Source of the DNA: Prinia subflava
Taxonomy: Eukaryota > Chordata > Aves > Passeriformes > Cisticolidae
Length of the DNA: 64,000 nt
NCBI RefSeq assembly: GCF_021018805.1
Contig: NC_086254.1
Coordinates: 29,387,300-29,451,299 of the forward strand
Reading direction: 5' to 3'
The position numbers and the translations under genes are program-made. The notes below the pieces were generated by a model. The model ran no database searches and was not told the origin of the DNA. It worked only from the letters and a program-made list of their open reading frames with translations. Of the stretch, positions 54,217 to 64,000 are shown piece after piece; positions within the stretch are counted from its first letter, which is position 1, and each line of letters opens with the position of its first letter.

Positions 54217-54222
54217 TTTATT
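54217..54222 (-). terminator. IRF10: Poly(A) signal of the IRF gene
   Basis: TTTATT on + (AATAAA on -) is 300 bases beyond the IRF stop codon and gives a 3'UTR of about 0.32 kb. Confidence 0.65.
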
Positions 54223-54521
54223 TCTAAGGTTTGCAATGACGAGTCCTGGCAGCACAAGGTGCAAGGGTGGAGCCAGGTCTGCCCTGGCTTGCTGAACAGG
54301 CACGCAACAGATCCCACCTGGGGGACTCCTGGGGAATAAATACAGCAATTACAGGGGCAGCAGCACCTGCCCACCCCAGCTAACATCCGTCCTTGTCTAC
54401 TCCTGCACACTGAGCACCCTGAGCACACTGCCTCAGGACATACAGTTGGAGTGGGGCCATGGGGCTTAGAGTCTCCCACTCTGAGACTTTATGGCAACTG
54501 GGCTCTCCTCTCCCACTCGGT

Positions 54522-57229
54522 TCAGGGCTGGCAGAGCTGTTTGAGGACACGGAAAACGTGGCTGGAGGTGCCAGGGGCACAGGGCTGGGGGGAATTGCAG
54601 AACAGCGTTGGCCTCAAGCGCTGGGCATGATGGAAGAGCTCCCGTGCGAACACCGGCTCCACCTGCGGAGGCACAGAACGACAGGATGGGCACAGGTCTG
54701 TGTCCCTGCCTTGCAATGGTCCCTGTGCCTGGCTTGGGGGTTGCCAGCCCCAGTGGGTACTCACGTGAGCCATGATGAGCTTCTGGAAGGGGTGCCCAGC
54801 TCTGGTGGGGTATTCCTCCCCAAAACACAGATAGATCTGGTACTGAGGCATGAACTGCCCATTGCTCAGGTACTCCTGCACCTCTGCAAGACACCAAACC
54901 TGTCAGCCCCCATCAGCCACACCAGGGCAGGACCCACCCTTCTTCCTGAGGGGAGCGGCATCTCCAGACACTTACGCTGTATGTACTGCTGTGTGTCCAG
55001 CAGCTTGTAAGTCTTCTCCCTCTCCAGCTTGTTGGGCCAGTTCTTGTGCGGGGCCAGCGGCCCGTTCCAGTACACCCTGCCCTGGCACTGGCGCTTCATG
55101 AAGACCCCCTCAGGTGCTACCCACAGCAACACCCCGCGCTCCAGGTGGGGCAAGAGCCGCTCCAGCACGTCGGTCATGCAGGCCACGTGGCCATGGCCAC
55201 TGAGCACCTGTGGTGGGGGGAACTTTATCTGCTCCATGCAGGAGGGGCCGTAGAGGTGCTCGCTGCTGGCCGGCATGGCACTGGTGGTGATGCGGCAGCC
55301 CTCGGCCGTGCGGGTGGTCACCTCCTTCACCAGCACGTCGCAGTAGTACAGGCGGATGTGGAGCCAGCAGTCTGGGGCAAAGGGGGGGTCAGTTCACAGC
55401 CAAGTTGGGCTGGTGGGGCAACCCAGGGTATTGCCCGCAGCATGGCTCCTACCTGAATTGTTGACGTCCTCTGCAGGGAGGTAGGACTGGGGCCCAGGAA
55501 GAAACTGGCCATGGGTCGGGTTCCAGCCATAGAAGATTCCCCTCACAAGGCACTCTGGACCAGGGCAGAGATGAGGTGGTAAAAGGACATGGACACTTAC
55601 CCCAAGGGCTCCCAGGCACTCTCCTGACCCAAGCCCCGAGACCCACACTTCCCACTGTGTTTGCTCACTATTGTGCCTCATTATATCCCCTAAAGGCATG
55701 GCTTTGCTGGGGTAGGGAGTTCTCAGCCCCCACCTCAATCCCCACAGGTGTTGCCTGTGACAGGAGAGCAGGATACTGGTAGAAGCATGTGCTCCCTGTC
55801 CCCAGCCCCACCCCACCGAGAGGGACCCTCCTCACCTCTCTCGGTTGGGTGGCCGGAGAGCCGGGCCTGTGGAGACATGTGGGCACTCTCCAGCATGTCC
55901 TTTTGGCTTTCCTCCTTCTTTGGACTCCCTGCAGTGCTGCCCTGGGGGTAGGAGCAGCTTTGGTGAGGGCTGAGCTGGCAGTGGGGGACCCTGAGCCAGC
56001 TCCAGCCTCTACCATGGACCCCATAAGCAAGCAGATCCCCTGCCTGGGTCTGGCAGTGCATGGCACAGGGGATCCTCTCTGATGCCCCGTGGGACAAATG
56101 CAGGCAGTGTGCAAGCAGGGGAGCAGCTGATGGGTGAGGGGGGAATTTTTCACCTTCTCCCCTGCCTGGACGGCACAGGGCAGGCTCACCTGCTGGTCGT
56201 CACTGCCTGGGGACTGTGTGTCACTGTCCTCTGCAGAGAGCAAGAAAGAACAGATGAACCCCTGGCAAATGGCAGGAACAGCCCCAGGGAAGACAGCTGG
56301 CTGTCTGGGACACCCAGAGAGGAAGAGGAGCAGTGAGGAAGGGTAAGGGCTGGGGGGCTTGTACAGGCATGGTTCAGATATCAACACCACATCTGGCACA
56401 GGAGGAGGGACGGCAGGGACGTACCTGCATCACAGGCTCTGTCAGTCACGATCTGGTACACCTTGTAAGGCTCGGAGATGTCCAGCTGGCTCCGCTCGGG
56501 CACCTCCTGGAAGTCGGTGCTCTTGTTGAGGGCGCAGCGCAGCCGCGTCTTCCAGGTGGAGGGGTCGGCCTTGTCCGTCCCTTCGTGGTACTTCCCCTTG
56601 TACACGGCCCAAGCCTGAGGGACAGAGGGTGCCCTGTGCTGTGGGGGTGGCCACAACCTGACCCCGGCGCGGCTGTCCAAGGGGGTCCAGCGGGGTATGA
56701 GTCCACTGGGGGATGGGGGGCAGTGGGGAGCCGGGGCTGTGTCCTGGGGACTGCGGGGAGCCGGGTGGTGCGGGGTTGCTGGGCAAGCGGGAGCCCCGGG
56801 AGCGCGCACGGGGTGGGCGGTGTGTGCCCCGGGTGTGCACGGAACCAAGTCCCAGCGCTGCGCACAGAGTCCGGGAACGGAGAGCCCTGGAGGTGCACAT
56901 GGAGCGCGGCTGCACAGAGCTGCCTGAGCGACTCCGGGGTGCGCACGGAGCTGGGCAGCGGAGACCCTCGGGCAATGGGGAGTGCACACGGAGCCCGGGA
57001 GCCAGTCCCAGGGACGCTCCCAGGGCCGGGGGGGACCGCGGGGAGCCCGGGGTACCTTGAAGAGCGCAGCATCCTCCTGTTGCCGGTAATCCTGCTTGGC
57101 TGCGTGCTTCCAGGGGATGCGGAAGAGCGTTCGGTGCCGGTTCTCCCAGCGCAGCCCCGGGTACCGGCCGCTGTCGATCTGCGCGATCAGCCACTCCTTC
57201 AGCCGCATGGGCGCCCCCGGCTCCGCCAT
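54522..57229 (-). CDS. IRF10: Interferon regulatory factor, best assigned as IRF10
   Basis: An IRF-family transcription factor of 422 residues. Exons on -, in order: 57229-57056, 56614-56425, 56230-56190, 55941-55836, 55554-55453, 55371-54976, 54883-54765, 54662-54522 (stop); 1269 bases, all phases close. The N-terminal DNA-binding domain (about residues 7-120) has the five spaced tryptophans W13, W28, W40, W60 and W79 and motifs LRWENRHRTLFRIPWKHAAK and STWKTRLRCALNKS. The C-terminal half carries an IRF-association domain (about 180-365) with GIFYGWNP, LERGVLLWVAPEGVFMKRQC and QYQIYLCFGEEYP. The 396-base exon is typical of this family. IRF10 is an interferon-inducible member found in birds and fish and lost as a functional gene in humans and mice; its reported avian location on the chromosome syntenic to human 20q fits here. 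The assignment is from domain type and synteny; IRF3/IRF4/IRF8-like alternatives are less likely because those lie elsewhere. Confidence 0.87.
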
Positions 57230-57243
57230 CGCGGCCCGGCGGC

Positions 57244-57280
57244 GAAACCGAAAGCGGCTCCGGCTTTCACTTTCCCTTTC
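57244..57280. promoter_or_regulatory. IRF10: Two ISRE/IRF-element motifs at the IRF10 start
   Basis: GAAACCGAAA is at 57244-57253 on +. On -, three GAAA cores spaced exactly six bases (TTTC on + at 57265-57268, 57271-57274 and 57277-57280) form GAAAGGGAAAGTGAAAG. Both fit the ISRE/IRF-E pattern GAAANNGAAA. They start 15 bases upstream of the ATG, so they lie in the promoter or 5'UTR and predict induction by interferon or autoregulation. Confidence 0.7.
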
Positions 57281-57299
57281 CTGGCCCACGCCGTAGGTT

Positions 57300-60170
57300 C
57301 TGGCTGCCCCAAGACGGGGGGGGGACGGGTCTTAAATTTTTTTTTCTGCTCCACTTTTCCCCACGCGGCAGCGTCAGACATCCGTGTTCAGGAAAAAGTG
57401 ATGTCGTAATTGAAGGTTACAGCAATGGGAAGAGCTGGAGCTGGTGCCTCCGGGAGGGAACCCCAAACAAGGCACCCCCGAGGTTTCAGACCCTCACAGT
57501 GTGTGCACCCATGTACACCAATGGAGATTTTAGGCTCTCCCCGTTGCTCATAGGCTCCTGCGGAGGGTCTGGGTGATTGACCCCCTTCCCGGGAAGTGCC
57601 CTGTGTTAGGCAAAGGGTGGGCGCCTATTCCCGGCTCTTGCCTGGGGCTCCAGCCTTTTCCTGCCGTGCAGAACACAGTGTGCAGCTCGCACTGGTAATT
57701 TACATACCGATACCTGCACCGGGTGTATATCTCAACACAGACACCCTGCACTCGCGGGAGGGGGGCAGGCACACTGCATGCACGGGAGAGGGGACAAGGC
57801 ACCAGAAGGCACACGGAACTCCTCTGCTCCCCTCCCAAATGCTTCCCCTAAACCTGTGTTCTTAAAGGAGACAAGGGACCCTACTCCCTTTACTTCCTGC
57901 TTTGAGGATCCAGCCGGACACGTCCCAGCTCCGGGGGCTGCGTCCTCCCGTGGAACCAGCTGCTCACTCCATGGGTGTGGGGAGATGCAGGGAGCTGCGG
58001 GAAGAGCACGGGGTTTCCAGGGTGGTGTGAACAGTCACATGTCCCCATCTCCCAAATCTCTCCTCTGCTCTAACGCTCACGTCTGCCTCGTGGGGCTCGG
58101 GATGCTGAGTCGAGCGGGAAACGGGTGGGGAGGGCGGATGAGCTGTGCCAAGGGCTGCCCGGACCGGGGTGGGACACATCCTGCACCAGCTCCCCATGGC
58201 CCCCAGCAGGGCGTGGCCTGGGTCACTGGGCCGCCCTGAGGTAACGCTGGTGGTTCGTCCATCACTGCTGCAGAGTCTCATGTCACTGTGCAGGGAAATC
58301 CTGCTCTTCTGCCTGGCTGCTGCCCCCCAAGTATCCTTTTGCAGTCCCCCAGGTCTCCTTTCCTGCTCTGAGTCAGAGAAAGTCACCTCTGGCCAAGAGA
58401 AGAAGCAAAGTTCCTGAGAGCTACTGGGGCTGCAGTCTCCAAATGAATAATCAGTGGCAGAGAGCCCAGTCCCGGGCTTTCTCAGAGGATATGAGGACAG
58501 GGCACAGCCACGTGGCACAGAGGGCACATGGGGCCACACGGGGCTACAAGCAAGCCCCACTAGCAGGGGTTTTCTCTCCTTATTGAGCCTGTCTGGGACC
58601 TCTTTGATGCAAAGTGAAGCCCAGGCACCACCTGTTCCCGCCATCTGGGCGAGCTGCAGGGCCATGTTCTGGGAAAAGGGCCTGGGAACTGACCGACAGA
58701 GAATCCACACCTCCCCTTTCTGCCTTGGGAAGCAGAGCGATGGCAAGGAGTCACTGCACAGCCTCCCAGCGGCTTGCACTGATTACATCCAAGGCCGGGA
58801 GATAATCGCAGCCGCCGGCTCGTTTGTCAGCCCCAGCCCGCCGGGATAAGTTTTATCGGCCGGCCTTTTATCGGCTCGCCGGGGATTTCATGTGGTGTGG
58901 CAGCCGCCTGGTGACGCAGGACTCGGGGGATCCAATTACCCGGGCATCAGCGAGGACGCCCAGGAGCCAGATTCCCCAGCCAGATTCCCCACTGTATTCC
59001 TCACCGCGCTTCTCCCTTCCCAGGGAAGGTGAAGCTGCTTAACCCTTCAACTTTTCATGCCAAAATGAGCTTCAAAAGGGAGTCAAACATTAACTCATAG
59101 CTAACCCTGCCCTTGTCCGGGTTTTTCCAAGCTGTGTAAACCAGATCTGCCAAAATAAACACATTTTGCAGTGCTGTGGAGCTGAGCTGGAGGGGCCAGG
59201 GCCCTGTGTGGTTTACAGCGGGAACAGGGGAATCCCTGGGTGTAAAGATCTTGGCACAAGGTATCCCAGTGTGGGAGGGTGCAGCTGTGCATGGGGCACA
59301 CGTCCATCCAGGATGCATGGTCCTGGGCTGCAGGGTTTCCACCCTGCTGGGTGCTGAGGAGGCCAAAGGGTGCTGAAGAGCCTGGCCTGGGGACAAGGGA
59401 GTGGGTAGAGAAGCCTGGAAGGAACTGGGAGGAGAGTGGGATCCCATGGCACATGGCATAGGAGAGTGAAGGATGATGCACCTCTGGTGCACAACTGGTT
59501 ATTCAGTTCACTCAGGATCTGCCCAGAGAGGGTGGAGCTCCCTGTCTGCCGGAGTCACCCCAAGACAGCACCCAGCCCAGCAGGCAGATGCTGGCAGCAG
59601 GAAGGAACCCTGGTCTTGAAGCTTTGTCTCCTGGGAGATCCCTTCCCCCTTGGAGAGGGGTGGGCAGGGATGAGGAGACCCCAGAAATGTGCTCTGAGTC
59701 CCAACAGGGACGATGCTGATGACCCAGCTGGGCATCCTCAGAATTTTTCCCATCTGGGACTCTGCTCCAGGAAAAGGTGTAAATGGGACAGGTCTGAGGC
59801 TTGTGATACTCAGCTGGTGCCAGGCTTCCAGTACTCCCAGCAGCTGAAGCCAGCAGACTCCTGGACCTGGTGCTCCTAGATCCACTAAATGGAGAGGCTA
59901 CAGTGAAAGAGACTCCAGGTGAGCTCCCACCTGCTGCTCCCAACCTCTCCTGGAGCAGAGCTTGTCCCCAGAGAGCCCTGCCATGGCAGTCACATTTCTG
60001 ACCTCCCTTGTCAGCTTCCCACAAGGCAGTAGGGTGAGCCCTGTCCAGACATGCCAGTGTCCCCAGCCCACTCCAGAGAGTGGCCAGCAGCAGCTCCAGA
60101 CTGATCCCATGCTGAGACCTTCCCCCTTGGCATCCCAGGCCAACCCGGCCACCACAGGAGAGTCAGACCA
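57300..60170. other. IRF10-DUSP15 intergenic region
   Basis: About 2.9 kb with no supported gene. It contains an NF-kappaB-like word GGGAAATCCT near 58293 and a GATA-motif cluster at 58801-58872 set in CpG-containing sequence. Open frames lack domains. Confidence 0.5.
58798..58885. promoter_or_regulatory. Clustered GATA motifs, candidate enhancer
   Basis: GATAAT at 58801, GATAAG at 58845-58850, and TTATC (GATAA on -) at 58853-58857 and 58868-58872 fall within 75 bases. The middle two face each other. GGCCGGCC and CCGGGGATTTC lie beside them. The cluster is 1.6 kb upstream of IRF10 and about 2 kb past the 3' end of DUSP15. Confidence 0.4.
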
Positions 60171-60182
60171 CAGAGAAGGGTA

Positions 60183-60188
60183 TTTATT
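60183..60188 (-). terminator. DUSP15: Poly(A) signal of DUSP15
   Basis: TTTATT on + (AATAAA on -) is about 0.68 kb past the DUSP15 stop. A further TTTATT occurs near 61020 but lies inside the last coding exon. Confidence 0.6.
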
Positions 60189-60869
60189 ACTGAGGGACAA
60201 TAGAAAGTCTTTAAGCAAAATGGCTTAAGGCTCTGCTCTAGTGAGGTCTGGCCAGGTTAAATGCTTGGTTCCCACCTGTTACAGATTGTGCCCTGGGATA
60301 GGTGGGAATGGGGTGCAATGAATTCCTAAAGCTAGAGTGCTTGCTCAGAGCTTGTGCTTGGCCAGTCTGGAGCTGGACCCTTGCCTGGGAGCCCGTGTGG
60401 TGGTATTACCTGCTGGCACACTGGTGTGTCCCTGCTCCGCAGCCACCTGGATGCTGGGAGCTTGTGCTGCTGGTGGGAAAACCGCTCTGAGGGGAGCACC
60501 GGCTCTCTCGTGCACCCTGAGGCCATGCAGTGGGTACCCAAGTGCTAAAGCTGCTGCTGGCAACACCTGGGTACTGGCCTGTGGCAGAAGAGACCCCCTC
60601 TGTGTTCTGCCCCAAGCAGGAGCCTGCAGTGACCCAGCAGCAGAGACCTGTGTCTCCAGTGCACCGAATGTGAAGAAGATGAGCCCAGCATGTGCTGCAA
60701 AGCCCAACAGCGTCCATGAAACCCGCCCAGAGGGTGGCACGTTCCCACCCCAGAAGAGGAGCTGGGCTTTGTGTAGGTTCCTGCCCAGTGCTCCCTGTCC
60801 CACTGTGTTGCATCTCCTTCATCTCTCCCAGGCTGTTGGGTGATGCTCACTGCTCTCCCTTGGCTTGGG

Positions 60870-63134
60870 TCACTTCAGACAAGCGGGGATGCAAGAGAAC
60901 GTCCTCTTCACCCGCAGCAGGAAGGGACTTGTGCTCCTCATGTCTCTGGCTCTGGGGACCAGTCCTTGCACAGCTCCCTCTGTCCTGGACGTTCCTTCTC
61001 TCCCTACTGGCAGCAAGGCCTTTATTTCTTCCTCATCATTGAAAGGTGATGTCCCATACCTCTGCTTCAGGTGCCTGCGGACCTGGGGAAGGAGAGAGAG
61101 GTAAAATATAGTGCTGGTTTACAAGGGCAGGTCCAAGCAAGGGGAGCAGGGAAGAAACTGAGTCCCCTCAGGATTTGTCCTTGCTCTGAGACCCATGGCA
61201 GGCTCAGCCACGGAGCAGGGCATGGGTGGTAGAGGCTTGTCCCACCTTGCGGGCTGCGCTGCCGCCGAACTCAGACAGCTGCTGCCTGAAGCCGGGGTTG
61301 GGGTTGGCAACGGGCCGGATGGTTCGGATGGCATCCAGCACCTCCTGGCAGCTCAGCTCCGTGACAACCATGACGTAGGCAACGACCACGGTGGTACTGC
61401 GGGAAATGCCAGCGAGGCTGGCAAGGGAAGGTGCAGAAGGGCTGGTGTTAGTGGCACACCCTCACCCCATGCTTGCTTCTCCCTCCACCCCTGTGCCTCA
61501 GATATTTCAGTTCTTCTTCTCCAAGGACTTGCTGTCCCAGAGGCCTGAGACCGTCCAAGGTCCTGGCCATCAGTGCCTATAAATACCCACTCCTCTACAA
61601 GGAATGGGAGCAGCAGCCGCTGCCTGGCTGCCTGCCCCAAACCCCGCTCATCCCGCGCACTCAGCTGCAGCAAAAAGCTGCCCCGGCTCCAGGACTGCCT
61701 GGATCCCGCTGGGTTTGAGTCACAAGCCACAGCCAAGGGTGGATCCTGGGTGGGTCCATTGGCACAGAGCCCTCTGGCACAGGCTGGCTTTGATCAGGGG
61801 TTGCAGCTGAAGTGAGGGGCTGGGGGCTGTATCTGCTGTGCTGGGGGGACACAGGAGGGGCTGCAGGGGAGGAGGCATTACCAGTGGACGAGGCAGTTCC
61901 CTCCATGCAGGCGACACTGATGGATAAAACTGATGCATTCCTTGAAGTGCCTCTTGCTAGCAGGAAAAATAAACCAGACAGAATAAGAACTTCAGGGGTG
62001 GAACAGCATTTTTAGCTGCAGGCAGAACAGCCCTGCGTGTTTGAGTTGTTTTAGGGGATCTGCCAGCCACTGCTGAGACCTGAGCAGCTCTGTGCTGTTT
62101 ATTCCCAAGGAAAGGTGGATTTGCCAGCTCATTCTGTGCTGGGACACAGAAGGGGACACTGTGCTGGGGATGCACGGGGCTGCCCTGTGACTTGTGTGAC
62201 TCATGCTGGGGCAGTGGGAGCTGGCTGCTGGAATCTCCAGCCACGCCTGTGCCCTTGGCTGGCTCCACACCCTTTATGTGCTCTCCCCTCTCCAGACACT
62301 TCCTGGGGGGATGCTTGCTGCTCCTCTCAGTGAGTGCTGCCTCTCACCCAGGGCTCATATCCTCACAGCAGTCCCTGAACTGGGATGCTGTTGGTGTCCA
62401 GGGGTGGTCCCCTGCACTGTGGCATCACATCTCCAGCCTGTGGGTCGTTCTGCTTGAGGAGCTGGAGGCAGCACATGGAGGGCTTGAGAAGCTGTGAACC
62501 CTCCTGTCTGGTCACCCTCCCACCTCCCTGCATGTCCCCAGCCTCCCCAGGGTACTCACATGTTGGCTTCAGGGGTGTCAGGCAGGGGGATGCGGAGGTA
62601 GGTAATGTCCTGGAAGACAGAGTGGGAAGAGGAGAAGCTCAGGCACTGCAGCCAGGGTGTCACACATGGTCAGAGGGGGCTGGCAGTGCCTTTGCTCCTC
62701 GCCCACAGCTGCCTTACGGGGTTTTGCTTCCCCCACACAGCATCCCCCCTGCATGGGGATGGGGCCGCGCTCTCCCTGGGATGAAGGGCAGGGCAAGGGG
62801 ACACCAGCAACTCATGGGAGGGGTGGGAAATGAGAGGAGTCTGGAGAGCTGGAAATTGTTTCCCGTCAGCGTTCAAGGCCGGGTTATAGTCACAAGACAG
62901 CCAGTTTCCCATGCCGGGGGGCCGCCCAGCTCCTCTGGGATCAGTTACCAGGGAGAGGTGTACGTGCCATGGGATGCTCAGAGAGAGAAGGCAGATGCAG
63001 CATGGAAGGAGCTGCAGGAGTCACAGGTTGACATCTGATGCAGGACCCTACCTTCAGCAAGGGCTGGGGGGATTCATGGATCGAAACAATGTGGGTGATC
63101 TTGTTCCGGCTTAGCTGCTCCAGGTCTTTGGCAT
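60870..63134 (-). CDS. DUSP15: Dual specificity protein phosphatase 15 (VHY), 5' end off window
   Basis: A small dual-specificity phosphatase of the DUSP15/DUSP22 type. Exons on -: 63134-63052, 62609-62560, 61956-61882, 61417-61246, 61082-60870 (TGA). Phases close; 593 coding bases (about 196 residues) are visible. Recognisable blocks: AKDLEQLSRNKITHIVSIHE, DITYLRIPLPDTPE (its Asp is the likely general acid), KRHFKECISFIHQC, and the catalytic P-loop HCLAGISRS whose Cys codon is split by an intron. Then come RPVANPNPGFRQQLSEFG and RRHLKQRYGTSPFNDEEEIK. The C-terminus LLRVKRTFSCIPACLK ends in Cys-containing sequence like human DUSP15. The first exon(s), which in human encode MGNG and the myristoylated Gly2 (about 18 residues), are not found up to 64000 and must lie beyond the edge. 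Position next to FOXS1/IRF10 fits synteny. Confidence 0.93.
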
Positions 63135-64000
63135 CTAAAGGATAAAACTAGACATCAACATGTATTCATTTCCTACCCGTCTCTTCCCACAGCGTTCCCA
63201 CCCTGCTTCTACAGCCAGCCAGCACACAGAGCCTTGCTTCAGCAGATCAACTGCATCCCACCCCCACATGCAGCAGTGCAGACACGGGCAAACATGGAAA
63301 CCTGGAATGCCAGTCCCATGATCCCAAACCAGATCCCTTCTCCTTGCTGCTCATGCTGGTTGAACCATTCACACCTGCACAGAAACACTCTGGGTCAGCA
63401 CGTAGTGTCCCTCCTGCCTGTACTTGTCCTCACTTTGGGAGGAGACATGTGCCCTGCCCACACCTCCTTGAGCAGACACACACGTAGCACTGGAACTTGC
63501 TACAGCCTGAGAGAATTGCTTTATCTTGCTTTATCTTGTGAACAACGGAAGTGGAGCTACAACGATTTATATCAACTCTGATTTTCTGTAGAAAACACCT
63601 GAGCTTGTGAGAGCAGTGACTTGCTGCTTTCTGGTCTGTTCTCTCTGCTGCGTGGACAGAAATGGGGTGTCCTTGGCTGTTTGAGGCAATGCCCTGCCTC
63701 TCACCAATGCTTTAGCATTCTGGATGTGATCCTGGCCTCTGATCCAGCAAAGCAGTTGTTGCACAGGAAGGGGAGCGTGCTTGTCTTGCTGAGCAGCTTC
63801 CAAGTGTCTCCCTTTCAAGCCACAACTAGCAGATGCAGCAAGTGTGGCCAGAAAGGAGGGGAAACATTTCCCCATCTCATTCTTTTGGGTTTCTAAACTT
63901 TCACGTAGTATAAAATCTTGGCTCAGGAATCCAGCCCAGGATGTGCTAATGGCATGATGTGAATTTTAATAGGAGTGAGTCTCAAGGGAGATGCTCTGCA
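63135..64000 (-). other. DUSP15: DUSP15 first intron, partial
   Basis: Acceptor TTTATCCTTTAG ends at 63135. No exon encoding the expected N-terminal MGNG...LPGLYLGNF motif was found up to the window edge on either strand. Nothing else is recognised. Confidence 0.6.

Noticed and set aside
62670..62912. MGNW-starting frame as the DUSP15 N-terminus
   Set aside because: It resembles MGNG only in its first three residues, lies downstream of the exon at 63052-63134 in transcript order, and lacks the LPGLYLGNF motif.

Overview
This window is vertebrate nuclear DNA, almost certainly from a bird. Every coding gene is split by GT/AG introns, apart from one naturally intronless forkhead gene. Gene promoters lie in CpG-rich stretches, and the only interspersed repeats I recognise are short CR1-type LINE tails. 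The Bcl-xL sequence (ERFVDLYGN motif, 230 residues) and an apparent IRF10 gene, a family member lost as a functional gene from mammals, both point to birds. No bacterial features, CRISPR arrays, tRNA or rRNA genes were seen.

Layout. (1) 1-1.9 kb: the 3' seven exons of a BPI-fold (BPI/LBP/PLUNC superfamily) gene on +, cut by the window edge. (2) 2.9-20.5 kb (and possibly 21.1 kb): BCL2L1 (Bcl-xL) on -, with a 15 kb intron between its two coding exons; the two genes converge tail to tail. (3) 20.4-22.8 kb: CpG-rich, bidirectional promoter region. (4) 22.4-35.7 kb: TPX2 on +, 16 coding exons, 748 residues. (5) 35.7-40.7 kb: intergenic. (6) 40.7-48.8 kb: MYLK2 (skeletal myosin light chain kinase) on +, with a very long Lys/Glu/Ala/Pro-rich N-terminal repeat region (934 residues). 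(7) 48.8-51.9 kb: intergenic, with an orphan CpG-rich patch. (8) 51.9-53.3 kb: FOXS1 on -, single exon. (9) 54.2-57.3 kb: an interferon regulatory factor on -, best read as IRF10, with ISRE-like sites abutting the start codon. (10) 57.3-60.2 kb: intergenic, with a cluster of GATA motifs. (11) 60.2-64 kb: DUSP15 on -, missing its first exon(s) beyond the right edge.

The order BCL2L1-TPX2-MYLK2-FOXS1-DUSP15 is the known vertebrate block that is human 20q11.21. Two things differ from the human arrangement as I know it: a BPI-fold gene sits where COX4I2/ID1 would flank BCL2L1, and IRF10 sits between FOXS1 and DUSP15. The genes do not form a pathway (apoptosis control, spindle assembly, muscle contraction, pericyte/neural-crest transcription, interferon response, phosphatase signalling); their proximity is conserved synteny.

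Exon boundaries were assigned by hand from splice consensus, reading-frame phase and family conservation, and coding phases close across every junction listed. UTR ends, transcription starts and regulatory elements are inferred from short motifs and are much less certain. I saw no convincing undescribed multi-gene system here; the most useful leads are the IRF10 locus with its ISREs, the expanded MYLK2 N-terminus, the missing KEN box in TPX2, and the conserved Bcl-xS and Bcl-x-beta isoform signals.
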